Numbered from the stretch's first letter, positions 36,955 through 48,724 are shown. The stretch is 64,000 nucleotides of DNA from Tenrec ecaudatus (GCF_050624435.1 NC_134536.1:9428758-9492757); one strand, 5' to 3'. Program-made: numbers and translations. The notes: generated by a model not told the origin, from the sequence alone.

Positions 36955-37115
36955 TTTTTCCTGGTGGCACAGCAAGTAAGCAAACGGCTGTCAAGATCTC
37001 AAGGGCTTGAAAGTGGCAACCTGCTCCTTGACCATTACACACCACGAGACCCTCAGGGCAATTCTGCTGGCCCTAGGAGGTCCTCGAGCTGAAATCACTT
37101 GACAGCGAGGGGCAC
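36955..37115 (-). mobile_element. AfroSINE, diverged
   Basis: tttcctggtggcacagcaag to gaaatcacttgacagcgagg. Confidence 0.65.
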
Positions 37116-38118
37116 AGGTAAAGGGGAGAAGGGAGGTTTAAAGGAAATCAACTGAAGGGCAAAAAGGAGTCCAGGCCTGGGAGGGGGACACACACACAAT
37201 AAACGTCATGCTCTACGCTGCTTCAGTCCCGGCCCCTCAAGGGAGAAGGGAGCACGGGGGCCGAGGGTGCCCATGGTGCCACCTTACTCGAGGCCCCAGA
37301 AGACCCTCAGCATGCCTGTAAATACCCACACTCCAGGCCCCAGGAGGACCCAGTGGACTTGGTGGATGACCACGTGCTTTCTTTGGCCTTTTAAGTCAAT
37401 GGCGGGCCCAAGAGAACAGCAACTGTGCCCAATGTGAGCTCACCTCTCGGCTCCACTGCCAGTGGATGCTGTAGCTACAGGCCACATACAGCGACTCAAG
37501 GAGCTGTTGAGGGGGCTACTCCTCAGAGCCCTTAGAAGCAGCCAGGGTGAATGGCTAGAAAAAGTAATCCTCCAAGACATTTTCTAAACAGACTAATTTG
37601 CATTGTGTCAGTGAGATGCAAGCTAAATCACTGGAACTGGGGCGGCCCCTGAACCACCTGCAGGCCAGTGCTCACTGACAGCCCACTGACAGCCGGAGTC
37701 TGCTCCTGATGCTGAGCTCAGAAAGCTGCGTGCATGAGGGGCCTGCCCCTGGCCCTTCCCCCAGCCCTGACGGGGGCACCGCCACAGCAGCACGGACAGG
37801 AATCTGTGGACAACAGGCCCAGCACACACACGATTTTCCCTTAGCCTGAGGGAGACTCTTGGCTTAGGTTGGTAAACTATTCTTTCTGAAAAACAATTAG
37901 TAAAAAAAAAAAAAAAAATGCAGTTGCTCTAAAAACATCTTAAGAATTTCTCTCTAAATTTCGTACGTCCTGGGCACAGGCCGTCTTAGAAGACCTGTTC
38001 CTGACTGTGGAATGGCCTTGTTCATCCAGGTTCCTCTCCCACTTGTGTTTCTGCATACATCCTGCGGCGGGGTGGTCCAGCCAGAGCTGAGAGTCGCAGC
38101 TCTCCATGAGGCCCGGAG
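37116..38118. other. GTF2H5 intron 2, repeat-poor part
   Basis: GC-moderate intron sequence, A-run at 37901-37918. No exon-like pattern found. Confidence 0.5.
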
Positions 38119-38185
38119 CCCTGGTGGCACAGTGGGCTGCTACTCACTGACTGCTGTCACTCTCGATGGCAGTGGGAATGATTCA
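38119..38185 (-). mobile_element. AfroSINE with internal deletion
   Basis: The end ggagccctggtggcacagtg is joined almost directly to the head ctcgatggcagtggg. Confidence 0.65.
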
Positions 38186-38189
38186 GTCA

Positions 38190-38372
38190 CACTCACTGCC
38201 ATTGAGTGGATTCCAACTCATAGTGATCTTACAATGACCCTATGGGACAGAACAGAATTGCCCCTTTGGGTTTCTGAGGCTGTAAATCCTTATGGGAGGT
38301 GACAGTCTCATTTTTCTCCTGAGGAATATCCATTGGGCTTGAACTGCTGACCTTATGGCAAGCAGCCCAGGG
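38190..38372 (+). mobile_element. AfroSINE
   Basis: cactcactgccattgagtgg, gaccctatgggacagaacag, cttgaactgctgaccttatg. Head-to-head with the preceding reverse copy. Confidence 0.88.
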
Positions 38373-38984
38373 ATCCAGAGATGAGGGCCCAGCTCAGTGC
38401 AGATGCTCAGTTAGGAGCAGATACAGGAGCAGGGCAAGAAAGGAGAGAAAGGACAGTCACAGGGGAATGTTAGTTAACCAGAATCATACATCCCAACACC
38501 CATTTGGGGTTCTACTGTGACAAAGCCACACAACCCTGCAGTTCTGGACCCAGAAAGTCTAGTCCCAAACCCAACTGCAGCAGTTTATAAAAATCTCCCC
38601 GTCTCAGGCCCCTAACCGACGGTGCAGGACATTGGGTCTGAGAATCCATGGGTAGATAGAGTGGACAACCAAATGAGGGCACTTAAATGCTGAGAGTTCT
38701 TGGGAGGGTGGGGGGTGGCAGGTTCAAATGATCCACATCTCTACCACCTACCAAATCATCGAGCATTTCTGCTGCTGCGTTACGGAGCCCGTTAATCTCA
38801 ACTATGCACACAAGCTTCAACGAGAAGCCGGCCGACACCACAGTTTGCTTTGCACTGCAGGCCTGAGGCCGATCCACTGCTCTCGTCCACACTGCAGCCC
38901 AGCATAGATGGATCCTGGAAAATGCCTTCCGATCTCTTAGCAGCCACGATGGGTTAGAAAAATAAGCCAAACCCACTCTGTGCT

Positions 38985-39790
38985 TTGACACAACTCTCGG
39001 CAGACCAGGCCTTACGACAACCTTCTACAAAGGCGCTCGCTGCTCAAGGGTGTCCTCGACCCGCCGCCCCTTTAGAGGCACTCCCCGCACAGCAGCATCA
39101 GCACCAGTGGTCGGCTCAGAGCCACCTGCTTGACAAGCTGGGCCTGGTCAGTAAGGGCTGCTTCAAGTCCAAGCCCAAAGTTGCTAACGAGGAGGCTTAG
39201 TGCGCAAACCCTTTCTGATGCCGGGCTCCATTTCATCCAGATCCTCCTCTCATCCCACCCCGCGCCCCAGCCTCCTGGGGTCACAGGAAAGAGGCTCAAA
39301 AGAAACATGTCCCACATGGGGTTTAGGCTAGTCACAGGCCTGGCCTCAATACTGTGCATAGAACTCACTCAGTCAACACATGATGAGGCACCTCCTGGGT
39401 GTCCCTCTGGTGCCGTGCTTCCGTGCACACGGTCCTGGGAGGAACCGAGGCTGACAGATGTGCTGGAAGTGCTAATGAAAAGAGAAGCCAGGTCAGACTA
39501 GCTCTGCTGCAGGCTTAGAAGCCAAACCTGTCGGGAGAAGGTTGCACGATAACCCAGTTTCTCTGGGCTCGCTGGTGGCTGAGGATCTAGGCCTCACCAA
39601 TGCAGGAAATGCTCCTGTGGGGGCAGCTGCCAAAGCACCTGCAGGCCTGTCCCACCAGGGCTGCTTTCCCACCTCAGGGCTGCCCGCCGACAGCCGCTGG
39701 GCCCAAGTCGCTTGGTGGGTTTGAGTGTGCTTCTCTGGCAGATCCCGACAGAGAGGATGCATTTACCAACTTAATTCTGAAATAAAAATA
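38985..39790 (+). other. GC-rich, coding-like stretch of unknown origin
   Basis: GC-rich text in GTF2H5 intron 2, ending ctgaaataaaaatacaaacc, which looks like a poly(A) signal followed by an A-rich remnant. An open frame at 38985-39200 ends LGLVSKGCFKSKPKVANEEA before a stop, but I recognise no family. It might be a retroposed mRNA end or ordinary intron. Confidence 0.2.
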
Positions 39791-40497
39791 CAAACCAAAA
39801 AACTAACAATTTCATTGAGTTTAGATTTGGGGCTTTGATAAACGTTGGAAAGGCACAATCTTATTCTATGAGCTGCTCGACTTTCCAACATGGTGCTAAC
39901 TGAGCCTGAGTGACCAACATTAAATTTGATTTACGCAAAACAGATCAAAAAGTTCGCGGAAGAATGGAATTCAAAGACAAATGCACACATGCTCCCAACA
40001 TTGGGACGTCCCCCATGCGTGTTTTACTGTAGACCCCACCACAAGGAGGTATGGAAGAAGTGCTGAGGAAGCTGAGCCAGGCTCACGGGCCCAGGCTCAG
40101 GACACATGCAGCTGGCTGCCTGACTCTGGAGCAGCACCACACAGGACACCAGAAGACAGGCCAGTGACATGACTTGGATTCGGAGAGACAGCGTGGTGAC
40201 AGAAACAGTTTGGGGAGCTCCTGAAAAGGTCGGGCTGTAAACTCCAGACGATCAAACTCTGCACTCTAACGTGGTCCACTGTGAGGTCCTCAAAAGGCCC
40301 GCTGACACGGAGCTGTACTATGCGCACCTCTCTCTGGCAGCAGCTAGAGCCGCAAGGGAGAGTGACAGGCCCTGCCAGTCACCACCGGTGTCTCTACCTC
40401 CCACCAATGACTGCGTGAGACCATGCAAATGGGTGTGTGAAACTGACAGGGGGTGTCAGTCGTGCCATTCCACTGGGTGTACATCTCAGAAGCCCAA

Positions 40498-40605
40498 CTC
40501 CACACCAAACTCACTGCCGTCTAGTCCATGCCGGCTCACAGCGACATCCTGACAACCTGGGTTGGCTTCTGAGCTGTAACTGCTTTGGGAATAGAAAGCC
40601 CAGGT
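40498..40605 (+). mobile_element. AfroSINE fragment
   Basis: caccaaactcactgccgtct, then a diverged centre ending gggaatagaaagccc. Confidence 0.65.
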
Positions 40606-40739
40606 GAAGGGTTTACATTTAGCCTTCCTCTAGTCTTCTAAATTGCAAGAAAGGAATTCTCTTCGGGAAAATTATATGATCATTTGCAATACAAAAGCAG
40701 GCCATAATCATCATGGAAAAGACATACATCAAAAAGAAT

Positions 40740-40930
40740 AAACTAGCCTGCTGGCTGATTCTGACTCAGAGGGCGCCCTGGGCCCAGAGAGCTGCCCTGT
40801 TGCTTCCCAGGCTGGAGTCTTTGGGAACAAATTACTCGGTCTGGGAGGCTCAAACACCAGGCTGTTCATCCCCCACCCCATTGGCCCAGCGCTTACCTAC
40901 TGTGTCACCCGGGTTACTACACCACCCGAG
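40740..40930 (+). mobile_element. AfroSINE, strongly diverged
   Basis: ctggctgattctgactcaga and ccaggctggagtctttggga; other blocks are lost. Confidence 0.45.
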
Positions 40931-41189
40931 ACAGAGCACAACACTCCAGCGAAGACTGTCCACTTCTTTCCCCCCGAAACGACGTTGCTGCTTTATTCCC
41001 AACACTAACAACTAGTCTGAGGCAAAGAACTCGGGAAATCAGTAAAATGTCCACGCTGCTCCCTGCTCTTGATAAACTGCCACACACCCTTCCCTGAGGG
41101 AACTGGGGCTTTCAGACAGGGTCCTCCCTTCCTCCACAGCTGTGAGGGCTGCCCACCAAGACACCATCTCACCCCCAACAAATGTGGCA

Positions 41190-42405
41190 ACCACTTAAAA
41201 AAAAGAGAAAATAAATGCTGGCAAGGTTGTGGGGAGATTAGAATTTGTATACACCACTGCGGGATTATAAACAGTATCATCACTATGGAAACCAGTGTGG
41301 TTTAAAAGCTAGAAACAGAAACACCTTATGATGCAGCAATTAGACTCCCAAACATCGTCAAGATACAGGCACAGTGACAAGAATACGCCGGGCACACCTA
41401 CATGCTTTGTAGCATGGTTCACAACAGCAGCAAGGTGGAAACCACCTAAGTGCCCATCAATGGATGGATGGATAAGCCAACTGGGAGACATCCAACGGGA
41501 AATTAAGCAACTGAAAGGAAGAATGATTCTGTGAACACAACCTGGATGAAACGGCAGGGCTTTATATGGTGTGAAATAAGTCAACCACAGACAGACACAA
41601 TCGCATAGTCGCACTATTATACAAACGTTTAAAATAGACATACACACAGGAAAAAACACACACACACACACACACACACGACCAGGGGTGGGAGTGTGAG
41701 GAAGACTAAGTTCCTAGATAACAGACACTTAGTTGCATTTGGTGACGGGAAGTCAACCCTGAGATATGGGTGAAACCAGCACAACTTGACCATGGGAATG
41801 AAAGACAGAGAGATGGGCAGGGAAAAGGGACAATCTTGGTAAGCACTAGATATCCAAGCTTGCAAAATTAGTAACAACATCCAAAAACCCTGCTAGCAGA
41901 CACGGAAGCATGTGTGTGGATAGAGAGGCACATGTGAATAAACATGGGTATATACAGGAGCACCCAAGTCACATGGCTATGTGCATACAGAACCCACCAC
42001 AGGAGACACAGCTATGGAGGCTTCCTGGCCACCCACAGGATTGGTTCCCTAGTTAAAAGGCTTGGGACTGTATTCTAGGGGGGAGGGGGGACACCATTCA
42101 CAAAGGTAATGTTCTCTATGTTGGGCTGGCGATGACGTCTGGAGTCTTCAAAGTCAGTGAGCAGCCTTCGAAGACACAACAAAGGCTCAGAGCAGAAACT
42201 AGTCCACAGGACTAATAGGCCACACGAACCATAGTCTCTTCTAACGTGAAACTGGAAAAGTGGATGCTGCCCAGCTACACCCACTGATGGTTCTGAGGGG
42301 GCTGGATAGGGATGGGAGAACAATGTAGACTAGACTTACGACACAAACTAGACATGCTGGACCAACAGAGACCAGAGGAAGCCGTGCCGTAGGGCACTGT
42401 GGTCA
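41190..42405 (+). mobile_element. L1 3' end with long 3' UTR
   Basis: 41195-41620 holds the classical L1 ORF2 C-terminal codons: gctggcaaggttgtggggag, gaaaccagtgtggtttaaaa, catggttcacaacagcagca, aagtgcccatcaatggatgg and gggctttatatggtgtgaaa. A (CA)n run and noncoding sequence follow to about 42405, where it ends with tagggcactgtgg; this may be continuous with the start of family A. The RTE end at 42410 abuts it. Confidence 0.75.
41657..41679. repeat. (CA)n microsatellite
   Basis: 23-nt CA run just past the L1 coding remnant. Confidence 0.9.
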
Positions 42406-42409
42406 GGTG

Positions 42410-42890
42410 CTGCTGACTTGGTTCTGACTGATGTTGACCCCACGCGCAACTGAAGGAAGCCCTGCACCGTCTTCCCATCGTTCCAGCCACTGCGTCCACT
42501 CTCCTCGTTCAAAGTCCCCCTCTTTCTCACTGCTCTTCTGTGTGACCAGGTGCGACTCCTCCTCCAAGGACGGCTCTCTCCTCACAAGGGGTTCAAGGTA
42601 TGGGACACAGAGTGTCACCTTCCTTGCCTCAAAGGAGCATTCTGGCTCTACTTCTTCCAAGCCAGATCTGTTTCTTCCCTTGAAGTCCCCGGTACTTTCA
42701 ATATTCTCCGCCAGCACCATCATTCGAATGCATCAACTCTCCTTTGCTCTTCCTTATTCAAGGTCCAATTTTTCACATGTATGTGAAGCAAATGAAAATG
42801 CCACGGCTTGGGTCAGGTGCACCTTAGTCCTCAAAGTAACAGCCTTGCTTTTTAACACTGTAAAGCTACGCTACTCTTGCAGGGCTCCTT
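42410..42890 (-). mobile_element. RTE/BovB-like LINE, 3' end
   Basis: Same 3' region as at 335-620 in the same orientation: ggagcattctggctctactt, caatattctccgccagcacc and ggtgcaccttagtcctcaaa recur. 5'-truncated near 42890. Confidence 0.75.
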
Positions 42891-42961
42891 AATAGTCAAA
42901 TAATGGATTGGGTTATAGAACAAACGGGAAAAGCCATGAGCAGTCAGTGGTTCCCTTAAAC

Positions 42962-43152
42962 CAGTGGTTCTCAGCCATCCTCAGCCACCGCTCTTTAATA
43001 CGGTTCCTCATGTTGTAGTGACCCCCAACCATAACATTATCTTTATTTCTACTTCATCACTATAATTGTGTTACTGCTATGAATGGGGCAACCCCTGTGA
43101 AAGGGTGGTTCAACCCCCAAAGGGGTTGTGACCCACAGGTTGAGAACCGCTG
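42962..43152. mobile_element. SPIN-like hAT nonautonomous transposon with perfect TSD
   Basis: A 191-bp element with terminal inverted repeats CAGTGGTTCTCAGCC and GGTTGAGAACCGCTG. The identical 8-bp target duplication ccttaaac stands at 42954-42961 and 43153-43160, the length expected for hAT transposition. The internal body (gtgacccccaaccataacat, cacccctgtgaaagggtg-like block) matches SPIN MITEs. It carries no transposase. Confidence 0.9.
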
Positions 43153-43256
43153 CCTTAAACAATGAATAATGGGCTGTCCCTGGGTGTCAAAAGTCGCAGA
43201 CAACTCCTCCTGACCCTTAAATGTTTTACAAAGTTGCCTCTCTGAGAAAGGCAGGA

Positions 43257-43377
43257 GGAGCCCTGGTGGCGAAGTGATTATGTGTTGGGCTGCAATCGGC
43301 AAGGTCGGCAGTTAGAAACCACCGCTGTCTCAGAGGGAGAGATGGAGTTTTCTACTCCAGTAAAGAGTCAATAGTCT
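43257..43377 (-). mobile_element. AfroSINE, first part, split by family A
   Basis: aggagccctggtggcgaagt to ttctactccagtaaagagtc; the rest resumes at 45359. Confidence 0.88.
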
Positions 43378-45350
43378 GGCCCTGCGGGGGACAGCACCAG
43401 AGACACAGTGTGAGAATTGCATCCAACCTGATCCCACCACACTGAGGCAAAGCACTGGGGGAGTGCAGCGGAACAGCAAGGGAATGGAGCGGCAAAGTCC
43501 CCAGGGAATGCTGAAGGTGGACTTTGGGGCCAGGGCGTGGTGCTCCAACACACTGGACTGGAAAACACTCCTAAAAGACACCAAATGATCCTTGAGCTAA
43601 CTACAGATTTCTTTCTTGTTGTGTTTTGTTTTCTTCTTTGTCAGTGGTTTGTTGTTGTATATTGTTGCTTGGTTTTGCTCTATTTTGTTTTTGTGCATAT
43701 TATCTTTGCAGGTCTGTCTAAATAAGATAGGCTGGATAAACAATCTGTAGGAAAAACAACGGGACCGACAGTTCCGGGGAAAATGGGATAGGGGGAGGTG
43801 GGGGGTAAGGAAGTGGTGTTAACAAACCCAGGGACAAGGGAACAACAAGTGATCCAAATCGGTGGTGAGGTTGGTGTTGGGGGCCTGGTAGGGCATGATC
43901 AAGGGTAAAGTAACGAAGAGGTATTGCTGAAACCCAGGTGGGGACAGAATATGATAGTGACACAGGAGGAAAGTCAAGGGAAATAGAGGAAAGGACTGGG
44001 AGGCAAAGGGCATTTACAGAGGTCTAGACAAAGACATGTACATATGCAAATATATATATGAGGATGGGGGGAATCTATGTGCCTATATTTATAGGTTTAG
44101 TATTAAGGTGGCGGAAGGACATTGGGCCTCCACTCAAGTACTCCCTCAATGCAAGAATACTTTCTTCTATTAAATTAGCATTCTATGATGCTCACCCTCC
44201 CGACACAACTGCTGAAGACAAAGCTGGTAAATTAGCAAATGTGGTGAAGAAAGCTGATGGTGTCCGGCTATCAAAAGATACAGCGTCTGGGTTCTTAAAG
44301 GCTTGAAGATAAACAAGTGGCCATCTAGCTCAGAAGCAACAAAGCCCACATGGAAGAACACACCAGCCTGTGTGATCATGTGGTTCCAAAGGGATCAGTT
44401 ATGAGGCATCAAAGAACAAAAAATCGTACCATTGGGTGCACACCTCCATGATACGATCGCTGAGGACAAACGGGTGCATAAGCAAATGTGGCGAAAGAAG
44501 CTAATAGTGCCCGGCTATCAAAAGGTATAGCGTCTGGGGTCTAAGGTAAACAAGCGGCCATCTAGCTCAGAAGCAACAAAGCCCACATGGAAGAAGCACA
44601 CCAGTCTGTACCATCACGAGGTGTTGAAGGGATCAGGTATAAGGCATCATCAGAACAAAAAATTATTACCATAGTGAATGAAGGGGGAAGTGCAGAGTGG
44701 AGACCAAGGCCCAATTGTCAGCCACTGGAGATCCCCTTGCAGAGGGGCAGAGGGGTCTAGGGGAGGTCAGTCCGTCAGGGTACAATGTAGCACCGATGAA
44801 GAATAACACTTTCTCTAGCTCCTAAATGCTTCCTCACCCCCCCTCCCCCCGCCACCAACTATCATGATCCGACTTCTACCTTGCAAGTCTGGATAGAGCA
44901 GAGGATGTACACCGGTGCAGATAGGAACTGGAGGCACAGGGAATCCAGGGTGGATGATACCTTCAGGACCAGGGGTGAGAGTGGCGATATTGGGAGGGTA
45001 GAGGGAGAATGGGTTGGAAAGAGGGAACCGATTACAAGGATCTACAGGTGACCTCCTTCCTAGGGGACGGACAACAGAAAAGGGGGTGAAGGGAGATGAT
45101 GGACAGGGCAAGATATGACAAAATAATTTATAAATTATCAAGGGCTCATGAGGGAGGGGGGAACAGAGAGGGAGGGGGAAAAAGAGGACCTGATGCCAAG
45201 GGATTAAGTGAAGAGCAAATGCTTTGAAAATGATGAGGGCAAAGAATGTACAGATGTGCTTTACACAATTGATGTATGTAAGGTGATAAGAGTTGTATGA
45301 GCCCCTAATAAAACGTTAAAAAAAAAAAGATTAAGTTAAAAAAAAAAAAG
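43378..45350 (+). mobile_element. Family-A retroposon, longest copy, 1.97 kb
   Basis: The longest family copy. It begins ggccctgcgggggacagcac, ends in aataaaacgtt and an A-rich tail, and is bracketed by the direct repeat aatagtct (43370-43377 and 45351-45358). The bracket lies inside an AfroSINE, whose minus-strand text stops at 43377 and resumes at 45359. No reading frame over about 108 codons. Inside, the block 'acaactgctgaagacaaa...catctagctcagaagcaacaaagcc' occurs twice in succession (about 44205-44360 and 44455-44595), an internal duplication. Transcript-like 3' end, TSD and variable 5' truncation in other copies indicate L1-type retroposition. Confidence 0.85.
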
Positions 45351-45420
45351 AATAGTCTCAGAAACTCACAGGGGCAGTTTCTAGTGTTGGTATTGACTTG
45401 ATGGCACTCTGCTTGTCTAT
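45351..45420 (-). mobile_element. AfroSINE, second part
   Basis: agtctcagaaactcacaggg to tgacttgatggcactctg completes the copy interrupted at 43377. Confidence 0.85.
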
Positions 45421-45564
45421 TTTTGAAAGGAAGGAAGGAGATCATTTATCACAGTCACCGCTAAGGCACGCAGGTGCCGTTTCTACATCACTGAAAGGCA
45501 AACCTTTCCTTGTGGTTGTGCTAACTTGGGCACCATGCTCAAGTGGATTCAGTGCGGAGCAACC

Positions 45565-45705
45565 CCGGAATAGGGTGTGAGATTCCAACTATTCACCAGA
45601 GCAGAGAGCCTCATCTTTTATCGGAAAGACTCGTGGGTTTGAACTGTTGACCTATGGCTAGCAATCCAATCTGAGCCTGCTCTCCTACCAGGACCCTTTG
45701 TCTTA
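45565..45705 (+). mobile_element. AfroSINE, 3' part
   Basis: gcagagagcctcatctttta, tttgaactgttgacctatgg, ctaccaggaccc. Confidence 0.65.
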
Positions 45706-46089
45706 TACTAAAAAGGGCTACACCAGGTGCTATGACTTTGTTTGGACCTAACTACAAATCCGGCTTTAGGACACACTTAGGGACAGCTCTCATAAGCTCA
45801 GTGCACATTTACCCAAAAGCCAGGATGAGAAGGCAAGGAGGGCCAGGGCAACCAGAGTGAGGAAAACAGAACATGCGGAATGGAAAGCATGAGAATGCTG
45901 CTGGCTGGAGTCGAACACATGCACTCGTTCTCTAGAGGGCTAATCGAGTACCCACGCCTCTGACGAACAAACAACTGCTGGCACCAATCTCAAGTCTCCC
46001 AGTTTAACAGAAACCCTGAAATCGGCATTAGGAAGCTTACCAGCAAAACCCACCCCATTGTTTAAGAAAAGTGAAGGCAAATGTGAAAG

Positions 46090-46460
46090 ACAGTTTTGTG
46101 TGTGTGTGGCACCTGTAAGAAGACATGGGTGGAGATGCGATTGAGACACACAGCTCTCTGGAGGCCGGCCTCTTTTCCTCCTTCACCTTCCTGCTTGCTG
46201 GCCACCTGACAGCTGCGGAGCCTGGCAATGTTTTCATCGCCATTGGATCCACATGACTTTGCACCCACCGGCCTGTGATATTTCTGCATTCTGCATCACT
46301 GTGTGTCATAACATGAGTCTGAGGAGGGACTTACAGACTATTACCGACTTATGGACTTGGGGAGTGGGACTGGGCTGGGATGTCTTCCTGACAGAAAATT
46401 CTCTCTCATACAGGTGAGTGTCACTGGATTGTTTCTCTACTCAAGCTGGCCTAATACAGC
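46090..46460 (-). mobile_element. Solo LTR-like element, ERVL type, partial
   Basis: Shares ccattggatccacatgactt, ggcctgtgatatttctgcat and cttatggacttggggagtgg with the element at 27652; ends ctactcaagctggcctaata. Confidence 0.5.
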
Positions 46461-46605
46461 AAGGAAGCAGAAAGACTTGATTTTGTCTGAATCTTTAACA
46501 GACAAACCAAATAATAAAATCTACAATTAAAATCACAGATGCTTTAGGGGAAAAAGAGAGGCCTAGTTCCACATACTTTAGAGACAAAGACAAAAACAAA
46601 AAAAC

Positions 46606-46795
46606 AAACAAAACCAAACACACTGCCATCAAGTCGATTCTCATGGAGATCCTATAGGACAGAGCAGACTGCCTCTGTGAGTTTCCAAGGCTGTAAATCT
46701 TTACAGGAGTACAAAGTCTCATCTTCCTTCCATAGCGGTTTCAAACTGCTGACGCTGGGTTAGCAGCCCAGTGTATTGCCCACTACGCCACCAGA
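46606..46795 (+). mobile_element. AfroSINE
   Basis: accaaacacactgccatcaa, ctataggacagagcagactg, actacgccaccag. Confidence 0.9.
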
Positions 46796-46976
46796 CAAAG
46801 ACAAGGGTGGACATCTGTATGAGACCACAATGGTGGTGTCTGAAGGACACCCAGTCATGATATCTACTGAAACGGGACATGGCAACCAAGGAAATTGTCA
46901 CAAAATCATGGTCTGTAGCAGATAAATTCCCCAGTCCCCATTGGACTTCAGGAGTGGGAAAGGGACCACAATTGGA

Positions 46977-47072
46977 ATACATACAATACTGAGATACATA
47001 CAATACTGAGATACATACAATACTGAGATACATACAATATTGAGATACATACAATACTGAGATACATACACC
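46977..47072. repeat. 17-bp minisatellite, 5.6 units
   Basis: Five full copies of atacatacaatactgag (one with tattgag) plus an 11-base partial copy. In GTF2H5 intron 2. Confidence 0.95.
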
Positions 47073-47123
47073 ATTGGGAGATATTTTAGGGCACAAAAAG
47101 AGACCTCACATGTCAAACATGAT

Positions 47124-47312
47124 TTAACTCACTGCCATGGAATCACTTCAGATTCACAGAGATACTACAAGGCAGCATAGAACTGCCCTGGCTCTGAACC
47201 TGTAACTCTTTCCGGGAGTAGAAAACCTCATCTTTCTCCTGAGAAGCAATTGGTAGTTTTGAACTGCTGACCTTCTGCTTAGCAGCCCCAAAGTGTACAC
47301 AATACCAAGGCT
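47124..47312 (+). mobile_element. AfroSINE
   Basis: taactcactgccatggaatc, gagtagaaaacctcatcttt, tttgaactgctgaccttctg. Confidence 0.85.
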
Positions 47313-47317
47313 CAATT

Positions 47318-47990
47318 TTTTTTAATTTTTATATTTTATTTAATAAATCTTTTTATTGGGGCTTATACAACTCTTATCACAATCCATACATACATCAATT
47401 GAGCAAAGCACCCTTACACATTTGTTGCACTCGTCATTCTCAAAATTCACCTTCCACTTGGGTTCCTGGAATCAGCTCGGTTTCCTTGTTTTTCCCCCCT
47501 CTCCCTCTCTCCCCGCTCCCCCCTGCTCCCTTGATAGTTTATAATTATTTTATCTTATCTTACACTGCCCGGCGTCTCCCCTCACCCACCTTCCCATTGC
47601 CCATCTCCCAGAGAGGAGGTTACACATAGATCTCCAAGATCGTTTCTCCCTTTCTACACCTCCTTCCCTCCCGGTGTCGCCACTCCCACCGCTGGTGTTG
47701 AGGGGTTCATCCGTCCTAGGTTCCCTGTGTTTCCAGATCTCTACTGCACCGCTGTACATCCTCTGGTCTAACCAGGTCCACAAGGTAGAATTGGGGTCAT
47801 GATAACTGGGAGGGGAGGAAGCGTTCAGGAACTAGAGGAAGGTTTTGAGTTTCATTGTTGCTACAATGAACCCTGAGTGACTCATCTCCTCCCCACTACC
47901 CCTCTGCAAGGGAAGTCCAGTTGTCTACAGATGGGCATTGGGTCCCCATCACGCACTCCCCCTCATTCACGGTGATGTGGTTCCACCCCC
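47318..47990 (-). mobile_element. Family-A retroposon copy
   Basis: ataaatctttttattggggc, cttacactgcccggcgtctc, catcctctggtctaaccagg and tgtctacagatgggcattgg in order. Confidence 0.85.
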
Positions 47991-48530
47991 GCACCCCACC
48001 CCCGCCTTTGTTGTTTGCCAGGGCTCAATTTAAAAGGAACAATTATTAAGTTTTAAACAGGGAACGTTAAGGCCAAGATCCACCATCCAGTTGAGGGATA
48101 TCATTAGTTCCAGGTCATAATGTCAACTGTCTGTCGAGACTCTGAGCCTTAAAAAGGGAATAGGAGTGGCAGAGGGAAAATGTCACAAAGGAATGACTGG
48201 AGGTTGATCAATACATCAGTTACAGGTGGAACTATAGACCTTGATTGGAAACACGTACATCATGCTGACAGAAAACTTGTAAGATTGGTCTGACCAAGGC
48301 AGTCAGATGTGACTCATGACTGTGAGACCCTAGCACCCCAATTTCTATTAAAGGCACAACCAGGCAAGTCTCAGGCAAGGGCTATGCCAATTCTCCTTGG
48401 GCCAGCAGAGGGAATGACTGTAACCCACTCTTTAAGGCACTTGGTCTGCAGGCAGTTATTTCTGAATCTATGTGGAGACTCAAAATGGATTTTGGGCCTC
48501 CATTATTAATTCTGACCTTTTAAAACCTAA

Positions 48531-48724
48531 GCTCAGGTGGTGTAGTGGTTTTGAGCTGGACTGCTAACTGGAAGGTCAGGAGTTTGAAGCCACCAATTGC
48601 TCCACAAGAGAAAGACAACGTTTTCTATTCCATTAACAGTTAGTCCTGGAAAGTCACAGGGGCAATTTTACCTGTCCTATAAAGTTGCTGAGTTGGCACT
48701 GACTTATGGTACTGAGTTTGTGTT
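48531..48724 (-). mobile_element. AfroSINE in GTF2H5 intron 2
   Basis: aggtggtgtagtggttttga to ctgacttatggtactgagtt. Same direction as GTF2H5. Confidence 0.85.
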
